DNA of 26,204 nt from Nitrosopumilus sp. BACL13 MAG-121220-bin23 (GCA_001437625.1 LIAL01000006.1:1-26204); one strand, 5' to 3'; shown: positions 1 to 7,302, counted from the stretch's first letter. Notes: generated by a model not told the origin, from the sequence alone. Numbers and translations are program-made.

Positions 1-527
1 TGCTCTTGCCCATAATCTTCGTGCAAGTCTACATCACTAACAAGTTTTATTTTATAATCTAACCATTTTTCTCCCATATTTTGAAATTTATGATTTTTAT
101 CAATCATATTTTCAGTTTTTTCATATTTCTCACAATGCATTATCCATTTTTTAGATACTCTAAACATCTCTGCAACCCCTTTTCCTAATACATCATCATC
201 TAGATAATTCATTAATCCATGTGTAAATACAAAATCTATTGAGGAATCCTCAAATGGCAATTTGGTTATATCTCCTTTTTGAAAATGTGCATTAGATAAT
301 TTTTCTTTTGCAATTTCTAATGCGTGTTCATTTAGATCAACCCCGTGTAATTGAAATGAATCTGAAAATAATCTTAAATCAATTCCTGTACCGCAACCTA
401 TCTCTAAAACACTCTGTACACCTGGTAAAGAACTGGCTAAATCTCTAACATATTTTGCAAATTCTTCATTATATCTTGATTCATTTTCATCAGCATATTT
501 ATTCCAAAATTCTTCATCATATTGCAT
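1..527 (-). CDS. SAM-dependent methyltransferase, C-terminus cut off by the window
   Basis: An open frame runs from an ATG at 527 down to base 1 without a stop, so about 175 N-terminal residues are visible and the C-terminus lies outside. Residues 36-42 read EIGCGTG, the glycine-rich SAM-binding motif I of class I methyltransferases, followed by an acidic strand end (GVDLNE) and a motif-IV-like stretch (DFVFTHGLMNYL). The later segment (CEKYEK..NHKF....WLDYKIKL) resembles, from memory, the methylases associated with pseudaminic acid biosynthesis (TIGR03587-like), which would fit surface-sugar modification. The substrate cannot be told from sequence. The 53-aa Cys-rich ORF lies 43 nt upstream on the same strand and may be co-transcribed. 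The methyltransferase call is firm; the sugar link is a guess. Confidence 0.85.
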   Translation of the reverse strand, partial: MQYDEEFWNKYADENESRYNEEFAKYVRDLASSLPGVQSVLEIGCGTGIDLRLFSDSFQLHGVDLNEHALEIAKEKLSNAHFQKGDITKLPFEDSSIDFVFTHGLMNYLDDDVLGKGVAEMFRVSKKWIMHCEKYEKTENMIDKNHKFQNMGEKWLDYKIKLVSDVDLHEDYGQE

Positions 528-570
528 ATAATTTTTTAACTAAAGCTGTATTTGTTAATACTTCTCTTTC

Positions 571-732
571 CTAATGTTGACATTTACATGGAATTAATTT
601 TGTATCAAAAGTACAATCATGCGGTCCATCTGATTTTCCTTGTGTTGGAATATTTTTCATACAATCATCGTGACGTCCTTTTCTACAAAACCAACAAATT
701 TCTGGTGTATCTCCAGTTGCACATGAATCCAT
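571..732 (-). CDS. 53-aa cysteine-rich small protein, putative metal binder
   Basis: The frame runs from an ATG at 732 to a TAG at 571 and encodes 53 residues, seven of them cysteine (4, 13, 16, 24, 40, 49, 51) plus histidines 21, 38 and 53. The pattern CWFC....HDDC resembles one half of a zinc knuckle, and the C-terminus PCKCQH looks like the second half. It has no signal peptide or membrane segment, so it is probably cytosolic. It lies between ilvE (stop at 773) and the methyltransferase (start at 527), all on the minus strand with short gaps, so a shared transcript is plausible. I do not recognise a family. It is counted as real because of the dense Cys/His content, ATG start and placement; a shadow frame would not keep such a pattern. 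Confidence 0.6.
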   Translation of the reverse strand: MDSCATGDTPEICWFCRKGRHDDCMKNIPTQGKSDGPHDCTFDTKLIPCKCQH

Positions 733-772
733 AATTTTTAATATTTTTTATGGATAAAAAAGTTCTTTGAAA

Positions 773-1687
773 TTAAATAAATGTTAACCATTGCAAAAAT
801 CTTTCATCTTTACTCATTACTACATCTGCATATGATTTTTGTATTGCTCTAGTTGCACTTCCCATCTTTCCAGTTCCAATTTTGACTTTATCTATCTGTG
901 TAACTGATTTTACTTCTGCAGCAGTACCAGTCATAAAAATTTCATCTGCGGTATAGAGATCATCTCTCTCTAGATCACGTTCAATTACAAACCCATTGTT
1001 TTCTTCAATAATTTGTATAATGCTGTCTCTTGTAATCCCATCTAACCCTCCTGCTGAAAGTGGTGGTGTTTGAATAATATCATCTTTAATTATGAATATG
1101 TTTTCAGCACTACCTTCTGCAACTTTTCCTTGTGAATTTAACATAATTGCTTCATCATATCCATTTTCTAATGCTTCCATTCTTGCAAGAGCTGCATTTG
1201 CATAGTTTGATGCTGCTTTTGCTTGCATTGGTTGAGACCTTGAATCAATTTTTACCCAACTTGAAACTTTACATTTTGATCCTGAAAATTTACCTGCTTT
1301 TGACTCTCCCATCTTCCATTCCCAACATGCAATTGACATGTCCACTTTGTTTGTAGTGGGAGTTAATCCCATTGTTCCATAACCATAATATGCTAATGGC
1401 CTGATGTATGCTTCTTTTAACCCACTAGCTTTAATCGTTTGTAAAATAGCATCTGAAATTTCTTTTTTTGTATATTCCATTTTCATTGAATATAATTTTG
1501 CAGATTTGAATAATCTGTCCACGTGCTCTGGTAATCTAAATACTGCAGAACCATTTGGAGTATCATAGCATCTTATCCCTTCAAAAATTGATGTTGAATA
1601 ATGCAATGCATGGGTTAACACATGGACTTTAGCATCTTTGAATGGCACTAATTTTCCATTCATCCATATTTTACCCGTCTCTATCAT
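773..1687 (-). CDS. ilvE: Branched-chain amino acid aminotransferase (class IV, PLP)
   Basis: A fold-type IV PLP aminotransferase of 304 residues, the usual IlvE length. It transfers the amino group from glutamate to the keto acids of valine, leucine and isoleucine in the cytosol. The N-terminal block IWMNGKLVPFKDAKVHVLTHALHY is typical of the family (quoted here only as its first residues IWMNGK and last HALHY); also visible are EGIRCYDT, the PLP lysine at about residue 157 in AKAASNY, EGSAENIF and GITRDSI. I chose the ATG at 1687. The frame can be extended to a TTG at 1702, but that adds five unconserved residues, and a TATA-like box at 1711-1717 lies about 27 nt upstream of the ATG, as for a leaderless mRNA. 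D-amino acid transaminase or ADC lyase are less likely given the EGIR and AKAAxNY motifs. Confidence 0.95.
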   Translation of the reverse strand: MIETGKIWMNGKLVPFKDAKVHVLTHALHYSTSIFEGIRCYDTPNGSAVFRLPEHVDRLFKSAKLYSMKMEYTKKEISDAILQTIKASGLKEAYIRPLAYYGYGTMGLTPTTNKVDMSIACWEWKMGESKAGKFSGSKCKVSSWVKIDSRSQPMQAKAASNYANAALARMEALENGYDEAIMLNSQGKVAEGSAENIFIIKDDIIQTPPLSAGGLDGITRDSIIQIIEENNGFVIERDLERDDLYTADEIFMTGTAAEVKSVTQIDKVKIGTGKMGSATRAIQKSYADVVMSKDERFLQWLTFI

Positions 1688-1710
1688 AGGAAACAAAAAC
1701 AACTCTGGTA

Positions 1711-1717
1711 ATTTAAA
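1711..1717 (-). promoter_or_regulatory. TATA-like box of ilvE
   Basis: On the minus strand this reads TTTAAAT, centred about 27 nt upstream of the ilvE ATG. This is the expected spacing for an archaeal TATA box driving a leaderless transcript. Inferred from position and composition in an AT-rich region. Confidence 0.45.
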
Positions 1718-1783
1718 GAATTATTTTTAATATAGTCATATTATATTTGGAAAATACATATCAGATAAACTGGGCATTGTAGC

Positions 1784-1990
1784 ATGGAATGGACTTTGGG
1801 CTTTATTGGAATAATTCTTTTAACTATAGGCTTGATTGGTCAGGCATTTCAAATGAGAAAAATTCGTTTGACTAATTACTCAAATGGCGAATTAGCCTCA
1901 CCGAATATTTTCATGAATAAGAGTAATTTCAAGTGGTATGTAGTTATTGGAATTGGTATTACTTGTTGGTATGCAGCTGAACATATTTGA
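1784..1990 (+). CDS. Small membrane protein, 68 aa, unknown function
   Basis: ATG start at 1784, TGA stop at 1988-1990. The protein has two hydrophobic stretches (residues about 3-22 and 50-66) separated by a polar, positively charged stretch beginning RKIRLTNYSNG, so it probably spans the membrane twice with the charged loop on the cytoplasmic side. No cysteines and no recognisable enzymatic motif. It is transcribed divergently from ilvE, with about 95 nt between the start codons. I recognise no named family. Length, hydrophobic pattern and a clean ATG support a real gene. Confidence 0.65.
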   Translation: MEWTLGFIGIILLTIGLIGQAFQMRKIRLTNYSNGELASPNIFMNKSNFKWYVVIGIGITCWYAAEHI

Positions 1991-2004
1991 TCTATCTAGA
2001 TCAA
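1987..2004. repeat. 8-bp perfect inverted repeat over a stop codon
   Basis: TTGATCTA, a 2-nt spacer, then TAGATCAA. The left arm contains the TGA stop of the small membrane protein. In RNA this could form a short hairpin (the innermost pairs must open), and in DNA it is a near-perfect palindrome that a dimeric regulator could bind. The 130 bases that follow, up to the aspartate kinase stop at 2123, hold no gene that I can see. Confidence 0.5.
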
Positions 2005-2122
2005 TAATATTTGCTAAAAATTTGTATTAACCCTACTGTATTTTGGATAACCCCTGACTAAATCTAGATAACGATTCAAGAATAAACCATTTACTGGTGC
2101 AAATCTGTAAAACGTAATTCTT

Positions 2123-3541
2123 TTACTTGATGAAATTAATATTTGAAATTTCTTCATGTACTGCTTTGATGGCTTTTTTTATGTTTTCTTCTGCATCCTC
2201 AACAACAATAATTATGCGTGATGTTTCTTCTTGTGCATCCATATTTAAAATATTTAATCCAGACTCTCCAATCTTTGCACTAGTTCTTGATACAACTTGT
2301 TGAACTCTCCACATTTCATCACCAATTAATGTAATTACGCCCCTGTTGTATGTGATTGTAGCAAGGGAATCAAATCCTAACAAATATTTTTCATTTCTTT
2401 TTACATAATCTCCATCTAAAAATAATATTCTTGATAATTCAATACCATCTTTTGTAAACGGTGATAAAATAATAAATTCACTATAATGTTTATCTTTTTC
2501 TAACGATGTTAATAATTTTTGAACTAGACTTGCTTCTATTCTTATTATTGCACAGTTTTCTTTTCCAGTAACTATTTTTATTGGATGGTTTTTTTGTTTA
2601 CCTAATTCTCTTTTTATTATAGTTGTTTTTTCTGGATTTTTTATATTTGTAATTCTAATTGGTATGCTAACTCCATACTCTACAATTTCTTTTATTGCAA
2701 TTGGATCTAAAATTTTCATTCCAAACATTCCTGCAATTCTTGCTTCATTATACGATAATTCATTTATTTCTCTTAATCCAAAATCTACAATTTTTGGATC
2801 TGCTGATACAACAGAACTATCTTTTTCAAAATCTATGCTGGTTTCATATTTATTATGAAATAATATTCCTATGTCTGCAGCAGTTCTATCTGAGCCTCCT
2901 CGCTCATAGGTTGTAGTTACACCATCTACTGTTTTTCCTATAAATCCACCAATTGTAACTACTTCGTTATTTTCAACTAAATTTGAAATTTTTCCCATTT
3001 TATCAATTGATTCAGATTTTAGAAAATTTGTAAATTCTATGTTATTGTCTGTAATGATTGGCCAGTCGTTAAATTCTACTGCATCTGCATTAATTTGATT
3101 ACTTCTTAGAATATGGTTCATCACATGAGACATCAAGATCTCTCCTGAAAATGCTAAAGATCTTGATCGTATTTCATTTGCAAATTCTTTATTTTCAAAT
3201 GCATCATCAAGTGATTTTTGTGCTTTTTTTAGATATATATCAATAACATTTTCACAATTTTTTTTATTATCTTCGTTAACCATTTGAAGAATTTTTTGAT
3301 ATGTTGCTTTTACAATATCTAGTGATGGTTTAATGCCATTTTCTGCATTTTTTCCTTGTTCTAATACCACATCTGTCAGTGAACATCTTTTTCCATCATG
3401 GACTGTTAACGGTGCTGAAAATACAGCAATTACTTTGGAATCTTTTTTTAAATTATTAATTCTCTCAATTATTTTTGGTATCATTATACCGTCTGGCCCT
3501 ATCACACTTCCTCCAAATTTTGCAATTATCAAGTTAGTCAT
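2123..3541 (-). CDS. lysC: Aspartate kinase
   Basis: Catalyses ATP-dependent phosphorylation of aspartate, the first step toward threonine, methionine and lysine. The 472-aa length fits a monofunctional aspartokinase with a C-terminal ACT regulatory region. Visible motifs: KFGGS at residues 8-12 (nucleotide/aspartate site), FSGEIL at about 131, ERGGSD at 213-218 (family FxGRGGSD), and DPKIV....LSYNEA before the MKILDP segment that leads into the ACT part (about 310-472), where VTLIGDEM and later strands are typical. Feedback inhibition by an end-product amino acid is expected from the ACT domains but cannot be assigned. The start is the ATG at 3541; the upstream glycosyltransferase ends 30 nt away on the same strand, suggesting a two-gene operon. 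Confidence 0.95.
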   Translation of the reverse strand: MTNLIIAKFGGSVIGPDGIMIPKIIERINNLKKDSKVIAVFSAPLTVHDGKRCSLTDVVLEQGKNAENGIKPSLDIVKATYQKILQMVNEDNKKNCENVIDIYLKKAQKSLDDAFENKEFANEIRSRSLAFSGEILMSHVMNHILRSNQINADAVEFNDWPIITDNNIEFTNFLKSESIDKMGKISNLVENNEVVTIGGFIGKTVDGVTTTYERGGSDRTAADIGILFHNKYETSIDFEKDSSVVSADPKIVDFGLREINELSYNEARIAGMFGMKILDPIAIKEIVEYGVSIPIRITNIKNPEKTTIIKRELGKQKNHPIKIVTGKENCAIIRIEASLVQKLLTSLEKDKHYSEFIILSPFTKDGIELSRILFLDGDYVKRNEKYLLGFDSLATITYNRGVITLIGDEMWRVQQVVSRTSAKIGESGLNILNMDAQEETSRIIIVVEDAEENIKKAIKAVHEEISNINFIK

Positions 3542-3571
3542 AATAATGTGTTACAACCCAATTACCATCTA

Positions 3572-4603
3572 TTAACTATTTGATTTTTCTTTGATTATTT
3601 TCTTAATAATTTCTGATGCCAATCTTGCACCATTAGTGTTTATTTTGTTTCTTTTTTGTTCTAATTTTTCTAAAATTAATGTTTCCAGCCTGTTGACATC
3701 TTCAAATATAAATCCCTCCAATTTTGCATTATTTTCTTGTTCAAAATGATCCTTGATTGGAATAAATATTCCTGGTATGCCATATGCTTTAGCCTCATCT
3801 ATTGTTGATTTACCTGCTAGAGAAATTATTAAATCTGATGCAAAAATTAATTCATGCAAATTATCTATAAATCCTAAATTTTTTACATTTAAAAATTTTT
3901 TACTAATTGCTGGACCTGATACTACGATAATTTCAATATCTTGATTAATTTTTAAAATTGCTTTTATTGCTTTATCTATTAAAAATAGTCCCGCATTAGT
4001 ACCTCCAATTGAAATTAGTATTGTTATTTTGTTAAATGAAAATTTCTCTCTCAATTCTTCTCTTGAATAATTTATTTTTCTAACTATTGGGCCTACTCTT
4101 TTGATATTATCCTGATCATCCCCTTCTTCTGGAATTATTACAATATCACAATTTTTTATAACATTCATCATAGATTTGTTCATTTTTCTTTCAATGAATG
4201 ATACAATTCCTTTTGTGAATTTTGTTTCTAAGACATCTGTAATCAATATGTTTGGAATTTTTAAATTTTGTGCAACATTTAATGAAGCAAAGTCTTCATC
4301 ACTAATTATTAAATTTAGGTTATTTTTTTCAAGAATTTTTTCTGATATATTTTTACAATTTTTATAATATTGATAATAATTCCATAACCATTTTGTTTGA
4401 TTATTCAATATTCCATCTTTTACATTAAATGAAGGTGGATTATAGACATCCTCTACTTTATAGTCTAATTTTTTTAAAATTTTAGCAGCCCCACTACCTG
4501 TAACAAAATTAACTGAAATATCTTTTAAATTATTTACTATTGCAATATCTCTAGTTACATGACCTAATCCAATTGGACTAGAAAAGAAATTACAAATATT
4601 CAC
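3572..4603 (-). CDS. MurG-like glycosyltransferase (GT-B fold)
   Basis: A 343-aa protein of the two-domain GT-B type. The N-terminal loop SPIGLGHVTRD (residues about 9-19) matches the glycine-rich acceptor-side loop of MurG/MJ1255-like proteins; the C-terminal half has ISIGGTNAG (about 200) and LAGKSTIDEAKAYGIPGIFIP, the nucleotide-sugar binding segment of GT28-type enzymes. It probably transfers a sugar from a UDP- or GDP-sugar to a lipid or glycan acceptor at the cytoplasmic membrane face, for example for surface glycans. Donor and acceptor are unknown. The start is GTG at 4603; no in-frame ATG lies before the conserved GLGH loop. It precedes lysC by 30 nt. Confidence 0.8.
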   Translation of the reverse strand: MNICNFFSSPIGLGHVTRDIAIVNNLKDISVNFVTGSGAAKILKKLDYKVEDVYNPPSFNVKDGILNNQTKWLWNYYQYYKNCKNISEKILEKNNLNLIISDEDFASLNVAQNLKIPNILITDVLETKFTKGIVSFIERKMNKSMMNVIKNCDIVIIPEEGDDQDNIKRVGPIVRKINYSREELREKFSFNKITILISIGGTNAGLFLIDKAIKAILKINQDIEIIVVSGPAISKKFLNVKNLGFIDNLHELIFASDLIISLAGKSTIDEAKAYGIPGIFIPIKDHFEQENNAKLEGFIFEDVNRLETLILEKLEQKRNKINTNGARLASEIIKKIIKEKSNS

Positions 4604-4650
4604 AGTTTACACTATTTTTAATCAAATTTCTAGATTCTCCTTTGTCTCAA

Positions 4651-4660
4651 AGTTTAAATG
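4651..4660 (+). promoter_or_regulatory. TATA-like box of tRNA-Val
   Basis: AGTTTAAATG, centred about 29 nt upstream of the first base of tRNA-Val, the standard archaeal TATA spacing. Confidence 0.6.
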
Positions 4661-4684
4661 GATTTCAACAAGGTAGGCTTCAGT

Positions 4685-4759
4685 GGGCTCATAGTCTAGC
4701 TCGGTTATGACGTCGCCCTTACACGGCGAAGATCCAGTGTTCAAATCACTGTGGGCCCA
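4685..4759 (+). tRNA. tRNA-Val, anticodon UAC
   Basis: A complete cloverleaf. The acceptor GGGCTCA pairs with TGGGCCC (two G-T wobbles tolerated), the D stem is GTC/GAC, the anticodon stem is TCGCC/GGCGA with loop CTTACAC (anticodon TAC, codon GUA), and the T arm is CAGTG-TTCAAAT-CACTG. The discriminator is A at 4759. No intron, and CCA is not encoded (the next bases are T-rich and could also terminate transcription). Confidence 0.97.
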
Positions 4760-4836
4760 TTTTTACTCCTAATGTTATTCTTCTTGCTAATAATGTTCTA
4801 TATTCCTATAAGTTATGGTTTCTGATAAAAATCATC

Positions 4837-5817
4837 ATGTCTTCTTTTACTTTTTTTAGTTTACAAAAAAAATTACTTGTTTTAGTTTTATCTACAACAT
4901 TTGTTTCAATTTCAATTACCACTGTATTATTTCTTAATTTTGATAATATTACAATTTTCCAATTTCAAGAAAATATTATCTTAATTGGTATTTTTCTAAT
5001 GTTTGTAATGAGTATTTTGACATATTTTTTGTCAAAACGTCTTTCTGGACCTCTTGAACAACTTAGTGCTGCAACTTATCAAATCTCTCGAGGCGAATTT
5101 AATATTAGAACTAATATACAATCTCGTGATGAAATAGGTAACCTTTCTAAGTCATTTGATAATATGGCAAAAAAACTTCAAGAAGCAGAAATCACCATTA
5201 AACAAAAAGAAGAAGTAATTAAACAACAAGAAGACATTCTTTTGAAATTTTCTCAACATACTCAAAATGATTGTGTTGGAGTCATAGACATGAAAGATTC
5301 TACAAAGATTTCAGCTAAATTATCTGATGAAGATATCACAAAGTTATATGAAATTTTTCTAAATTTCATGGCTAAAATTGTTCAAAAATATGATGGAGTA
5401 GTAGTAAAAAACATTGGAGATGCTTTGATGTTTAGATTTCCAAATACTGATCTTGATGATAGTAAAATAATGAAAAATATTTTAGAATGTTGTCTAAACA
5501 TGATTGAATCTCATGATGATTTAAAAAAACAACTTGAAAAAGAAAAAATGCCTGAATTAAATTATAAAATTAGTATTACTTATGGTTCAGTAAAAGTAGC
5601 TCAAAGTACTACATCCACAATTAGTGATATCTTTGGACCCACTGTTAATCGATGTTTTAAAATAAATTCATTGTGCCCAGAAAATGGTCTTATTATTGAT
5701 AATAATTTGTATAACAACCTCAAAAATTTTGTAGAGTATGATATTTTACAATTATCTGAAACTGAAATTCACAAAAAATATGGATATACAATTTTTCAAG
5801 TTAAAAGAAAGAATTAA
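4837..5817 (+). CDS. Membrane-bound HAMP - class III nucleotidyl cyclase
   Basis: A 326-aa signalling protein. Two membrane segments (residues about 12-35 and 47-64) enclose only a very short extracytoplasmic loop. A HAMP linker (about 63-117, with P at the LSGPLEQL turn and the DEIGNLSKSFDNMA segment) and a Q/K/E-rich coiled coil (about 112-140) follow. The last part is a class III adenylate/guanylate cyclase domain: GVIDMKDST with metal aspartate 151, KNIGDALMFRF with aspartate 195, and FGPTVNRCFKI with asparagine 271. The expected transition-state arginine four residues after that Asn is lysine 275. It probably makes cAMP or a related cyclic nucleotide, if active. The ATG at 4837 has a TATA-like stretch about 30 nt upstream. 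The next gene is convergent. Confidence 0.88.
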   Translation: MSSFTFFSLQKKLLVLVLSTTFVSISITTVLFLNFDNITIFQFQENIILIGIFLMFVMSILTYFLSKRLSGPLEQLSAATYQISRGEFNIRTNIQSRDEIGNLSKSFDNMAKKLQEAEITIKQKEEVIKQQEDILLKFSQHTQNDCVGVIDMKDSTKISAKLSDEDITKLYEIFLNFMAKIVQKYDGVVVKNIGDALMFRFPNTDLDDSKIMKNILECCLNMIESHDDLKKQLEKEKMPELNYKISITYGSVKVAQSTTSTISDIFGPTVNRCFKINSLCPENGLIIDNNLYNNLKNFVEYDILQLSETEIHKKYGYTIFQVKRKN

Positions 5818-5834
5818 TTTTTTTTGATAAATTA

Positions 5835-6365
5835 TTATCCTATTTTACAACAACTTTTACTCTGTAGTCCTCTAGCAATCCAATAAATTGAAAATATTAG
5901 CACTCCAATTGAAATAAATTTTAATTCTAATCCTTGCATTGGAAATAGCGATAATCCGCCAACTGCTCCTAAAATTACTGCTAATGGTGCAGTACAGGCT
6001 GGACATCCTGGGGTAAAGGCTGCAAACACTCCGCCAAATATTGCTGATGAATTTGTTTTAACTGAATTAGATTTTACTGAATTCATTTTTTTCATTTGAT
6101 TCATTTTATATGCCATCATTGCAAAGTTTATTCCAGCTAGTGTTGAAATTCCTACTGTTAATCCAATTGATGTAATGATGTAATGCGGAGCTAATTTTAC
6201 AGCTGCATCAAAGTGAGTTGGTAACATTGCCATTGTTAAAAAATAATAAATTATTCCTAAACTTATTCCACTAATTATTCCAATCGTGGCATATTTTCTC
6301 ATTCTTAACACATCTGAAATCAATTGAATCTTAGTTTGCATGTGACTTGATTCATATTTTATCAT
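5835..6365 (-). CDS. Four-helix membrane protein with CPxC motif, unknown function
   Basis: A 176-aa integral membrane protein with predicted helices at about residues 24-45, 62-86, 108-142 and 148-166. Helix 3 contains TPGCPACTAPL, placing cysteines 121 and 124 as a CPxC pair within or near the bilayer, and the C-terminus carries a vicinal pair (Cys172-Cys173). Such a layout suggests thiol-disulfide exchange or soft-metal handling, but I do not recognise an established family, so no function is assigned. The loop between helices 2 and 3 is rich in Lys, Met, Ser and Asn. ATG at 6365; an internal ATG at 6341 is an alternative start. It is transcribed divergently from the 85-aa gene at 6418. 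Confidence 0.75.
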   Translation of the reverse strand: MIKYESSHMQTKIQLISDVLRMRKYATIGIISGISLGIIYYFLTMAMLPTHFDAAVKLAPHYIITSIGLTVGISTLAGINFAMMAYKMNQMKKMNSVKSNSVKTNSSAIFGGVFAAFTPGCPACTAPLAVILGAVGGLSLFPMQGLELKFISIGVLIFSIYWIARGLQSKSCCKIG

Positions 6366-6417
6366 ATTTTAAGCATTTTTTTAATAGCAAAAGATTCTTA
6401 GCCTTTAATTTTAGATT

Positions 6418-6675
6418 ATGACTATGACTGAATTTTCATCTATAGAAAAAACTATTCTAGTTCAATATGGAATTAAAAAATATGAAAATGAAGAAATTGT
6501 TTTTGAAAAATTAAAAACTATTATGACTGAAAAGGATATTCAAAGAAATATTGATACTCTAATTGCAACTCAGATAGTGAGACGAATAGGACCTGATGTT
6601 CTTCAAAATAATGAAAGTCATACTGAATTACCTGATTTACCTGAAAATCTAAAATCTATAATTGATAATTTATAA
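6418..6675 (+). CDS. Small acidic protein, 85 aa, unknown
   Basis: The ATG at 6418 opens an 85-aa soluble, mostly helical, acidic protein. The pattern of SSIEKTILVQYGIKKY.....FEKLKTIM and DIQRNIDTLIATQIVRRIG is what one would expect from a helix-turn-helix or winged-helix-like fold (alternating short helices followed by a basic VRRIG strand), but there is no clear family signature. A second ATG two codons in (6424) is equally possible. A 41-aa membrane ORF starts 24 nt after its stop, so the two may share a transcript. Codon use matches the neighbours. Confidence 0.55.
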   Translation: MTMTEFSSIEKTILVQYGIKKYENEEIVFEKLKTIMTEKDIQRNIDTLIATQIVRRIGPDVLQNNESHTELPDLPENLKSIIDNL

Positions 6676-6699
6676 TTAGACAAAAATTCAGTATTTACA

Positions 6700-6825
6700 A
6701 TGGATAGAAGAGATATTTTGGTTGCATGTTCAATTATTTTAGTAGGTTCTATTCCTGTAACATTGATGATTCTAGTGTCTAATGGAATTATCAACTTACC
6801 CCTCAGTAACTTTGGAACTAACTAA
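6700..6825 (+). CDS. Putative 41-aa single-span membrane protein
   Basis: From ATG at 6700 to TAA at 6823-6825. The N-terminus has MDRRD, then a continuous hydrophobic stretch (residues about 6-35), then a short polar tail ending FGTN. The Arg-Arg before the helix predicts a cytoplasmic N-terminus by the positive-inside rule. It is 24 nt downstream of the 85-aa gene on the same strand. No homologue is recognised. A 126-nt open frame is common by chance in AT-rich DNA, but the clean charge-then-helix arrangement and the context favour a real small gene. Confidence 0.45.
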   Translation: MDRRDILVACSIILVGSIPVTLMILVSNGIINLPLSNFGTN

Positions 6826-7095
6826 TTACTAAATTATTTCTGATTTTAAAAGATGGCTTTTCTTGTATAATAGTGAACATTAGGGTGACGTGTCTTTTTT
6901 ATTGGTGCTTAGATTATTCCTAATATACAGCGAATTTAACACCCGTACACTGCTGTTGTTAGACTTGAGAGAGTTTCGTGGTTGAAATTCTTCTCATTTC
7001 TTTTTTTGTAGGCCAATTAATGGAACAACAACATTTTTGTAAACTAGTGAATTCATAAAATTACAATTTGCACGCCAAGAGAATTGGTTATTGTA

Positions 7096-7120
7096 TGTTA
7101 GTAACTTCGGTTACGAAACA
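7096..7120 (+). ncRNA. UUCG tetraloop hairpin 1 in candidate ncRNA
   Basis: GTAAC-TTCG-GTTAC at 7101-7114 is a perfect 5-bp stem with a UUCG loop. It is flanked by TGTT (7096-7099) and AACA (7117-7120), which can pair and extend the stem across a small internal loop. Its 14-base core recurs in hairpin 2. Confidence 0.5.
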
Positions 7121-7131
7121 AAATAATTCTC

Positions 7132-7155
7132 CGCTGGTAACTTCGGTTACCAGTG
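7132..7155 (+). ncRNA. UUCG tetraloop hairpin 2 in candidate ncRNA
   Basis: CTGGTAAC-TTCG-GTTACCAG at 7134-7153 is a perfect 8-bp stem, extendable by a G-U and a C-G pair to 10 bp (7132-7155). The 14-base core is identical to hairpin 1, with different flanks. Confidence 0.55.
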
Positions 7156-7226
7156 ACATTCTTAATCAATTAATGTAGGTATGAAAAATAATTTGTTATC
7201 TAATGCATGTATGGCATGCTTAGGTT

Positions 7227-7274
7227 GCCTATTGTGTACGAGCACGATACTCTTGGAGCGGGTATGCAATAGGC
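7227..7274 (+). ncRNA. 13-bp stem-loop in candidate ncRNA
   Basis: GCCTATTGTGTAC at 7227-7239 pairs with GTATGCAATAGGC at 7262-7274 (11 Watson-Crick and 2 G-U pairs), enclosing a 22-base loop in which GAG and CTC can pair again. The G-U pairs at the inner end form as such only in the plus-strand RNA (they would be A-C on the minus strand). A smaller GCATG/CATGC hairpin lies just upstream near 7205-7219. Confidence 0.55.
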
Positions 7275-7281
7275 AGGGTTT

Positions 7282-7302
7282 ATTCTTAATCTTTTTAAGA
7301 AT
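7282..7302 (+). terminator. Terminator-like inverted repeat
   Basis: ATTCTTAA - TCTTT - TTAAGAAT is an 8-bp perfect inverted repeat followed by AT-rich and T-rich sequence. It lies between the candidate ncRNA and the end of the convergent radical SAM gene and could stop transcription from both sides. Confidence 0.45.

Noticed and set aside
552..734. Plus-strand 60-aa frame
   Set aside because: It covers the opposite strand of the Cys-rich 53-aa frame and reads as AT-rich hydrophobic noise; the minus-strand frame has the better defined features.
7096..7160. H/ACA guide RNA (ACA follows each UUCG hairpin)
   Set aside because: The stems are too short to hold a pseudouridylation pocket and no kink-turn is evident; ACA is frequent by chance.
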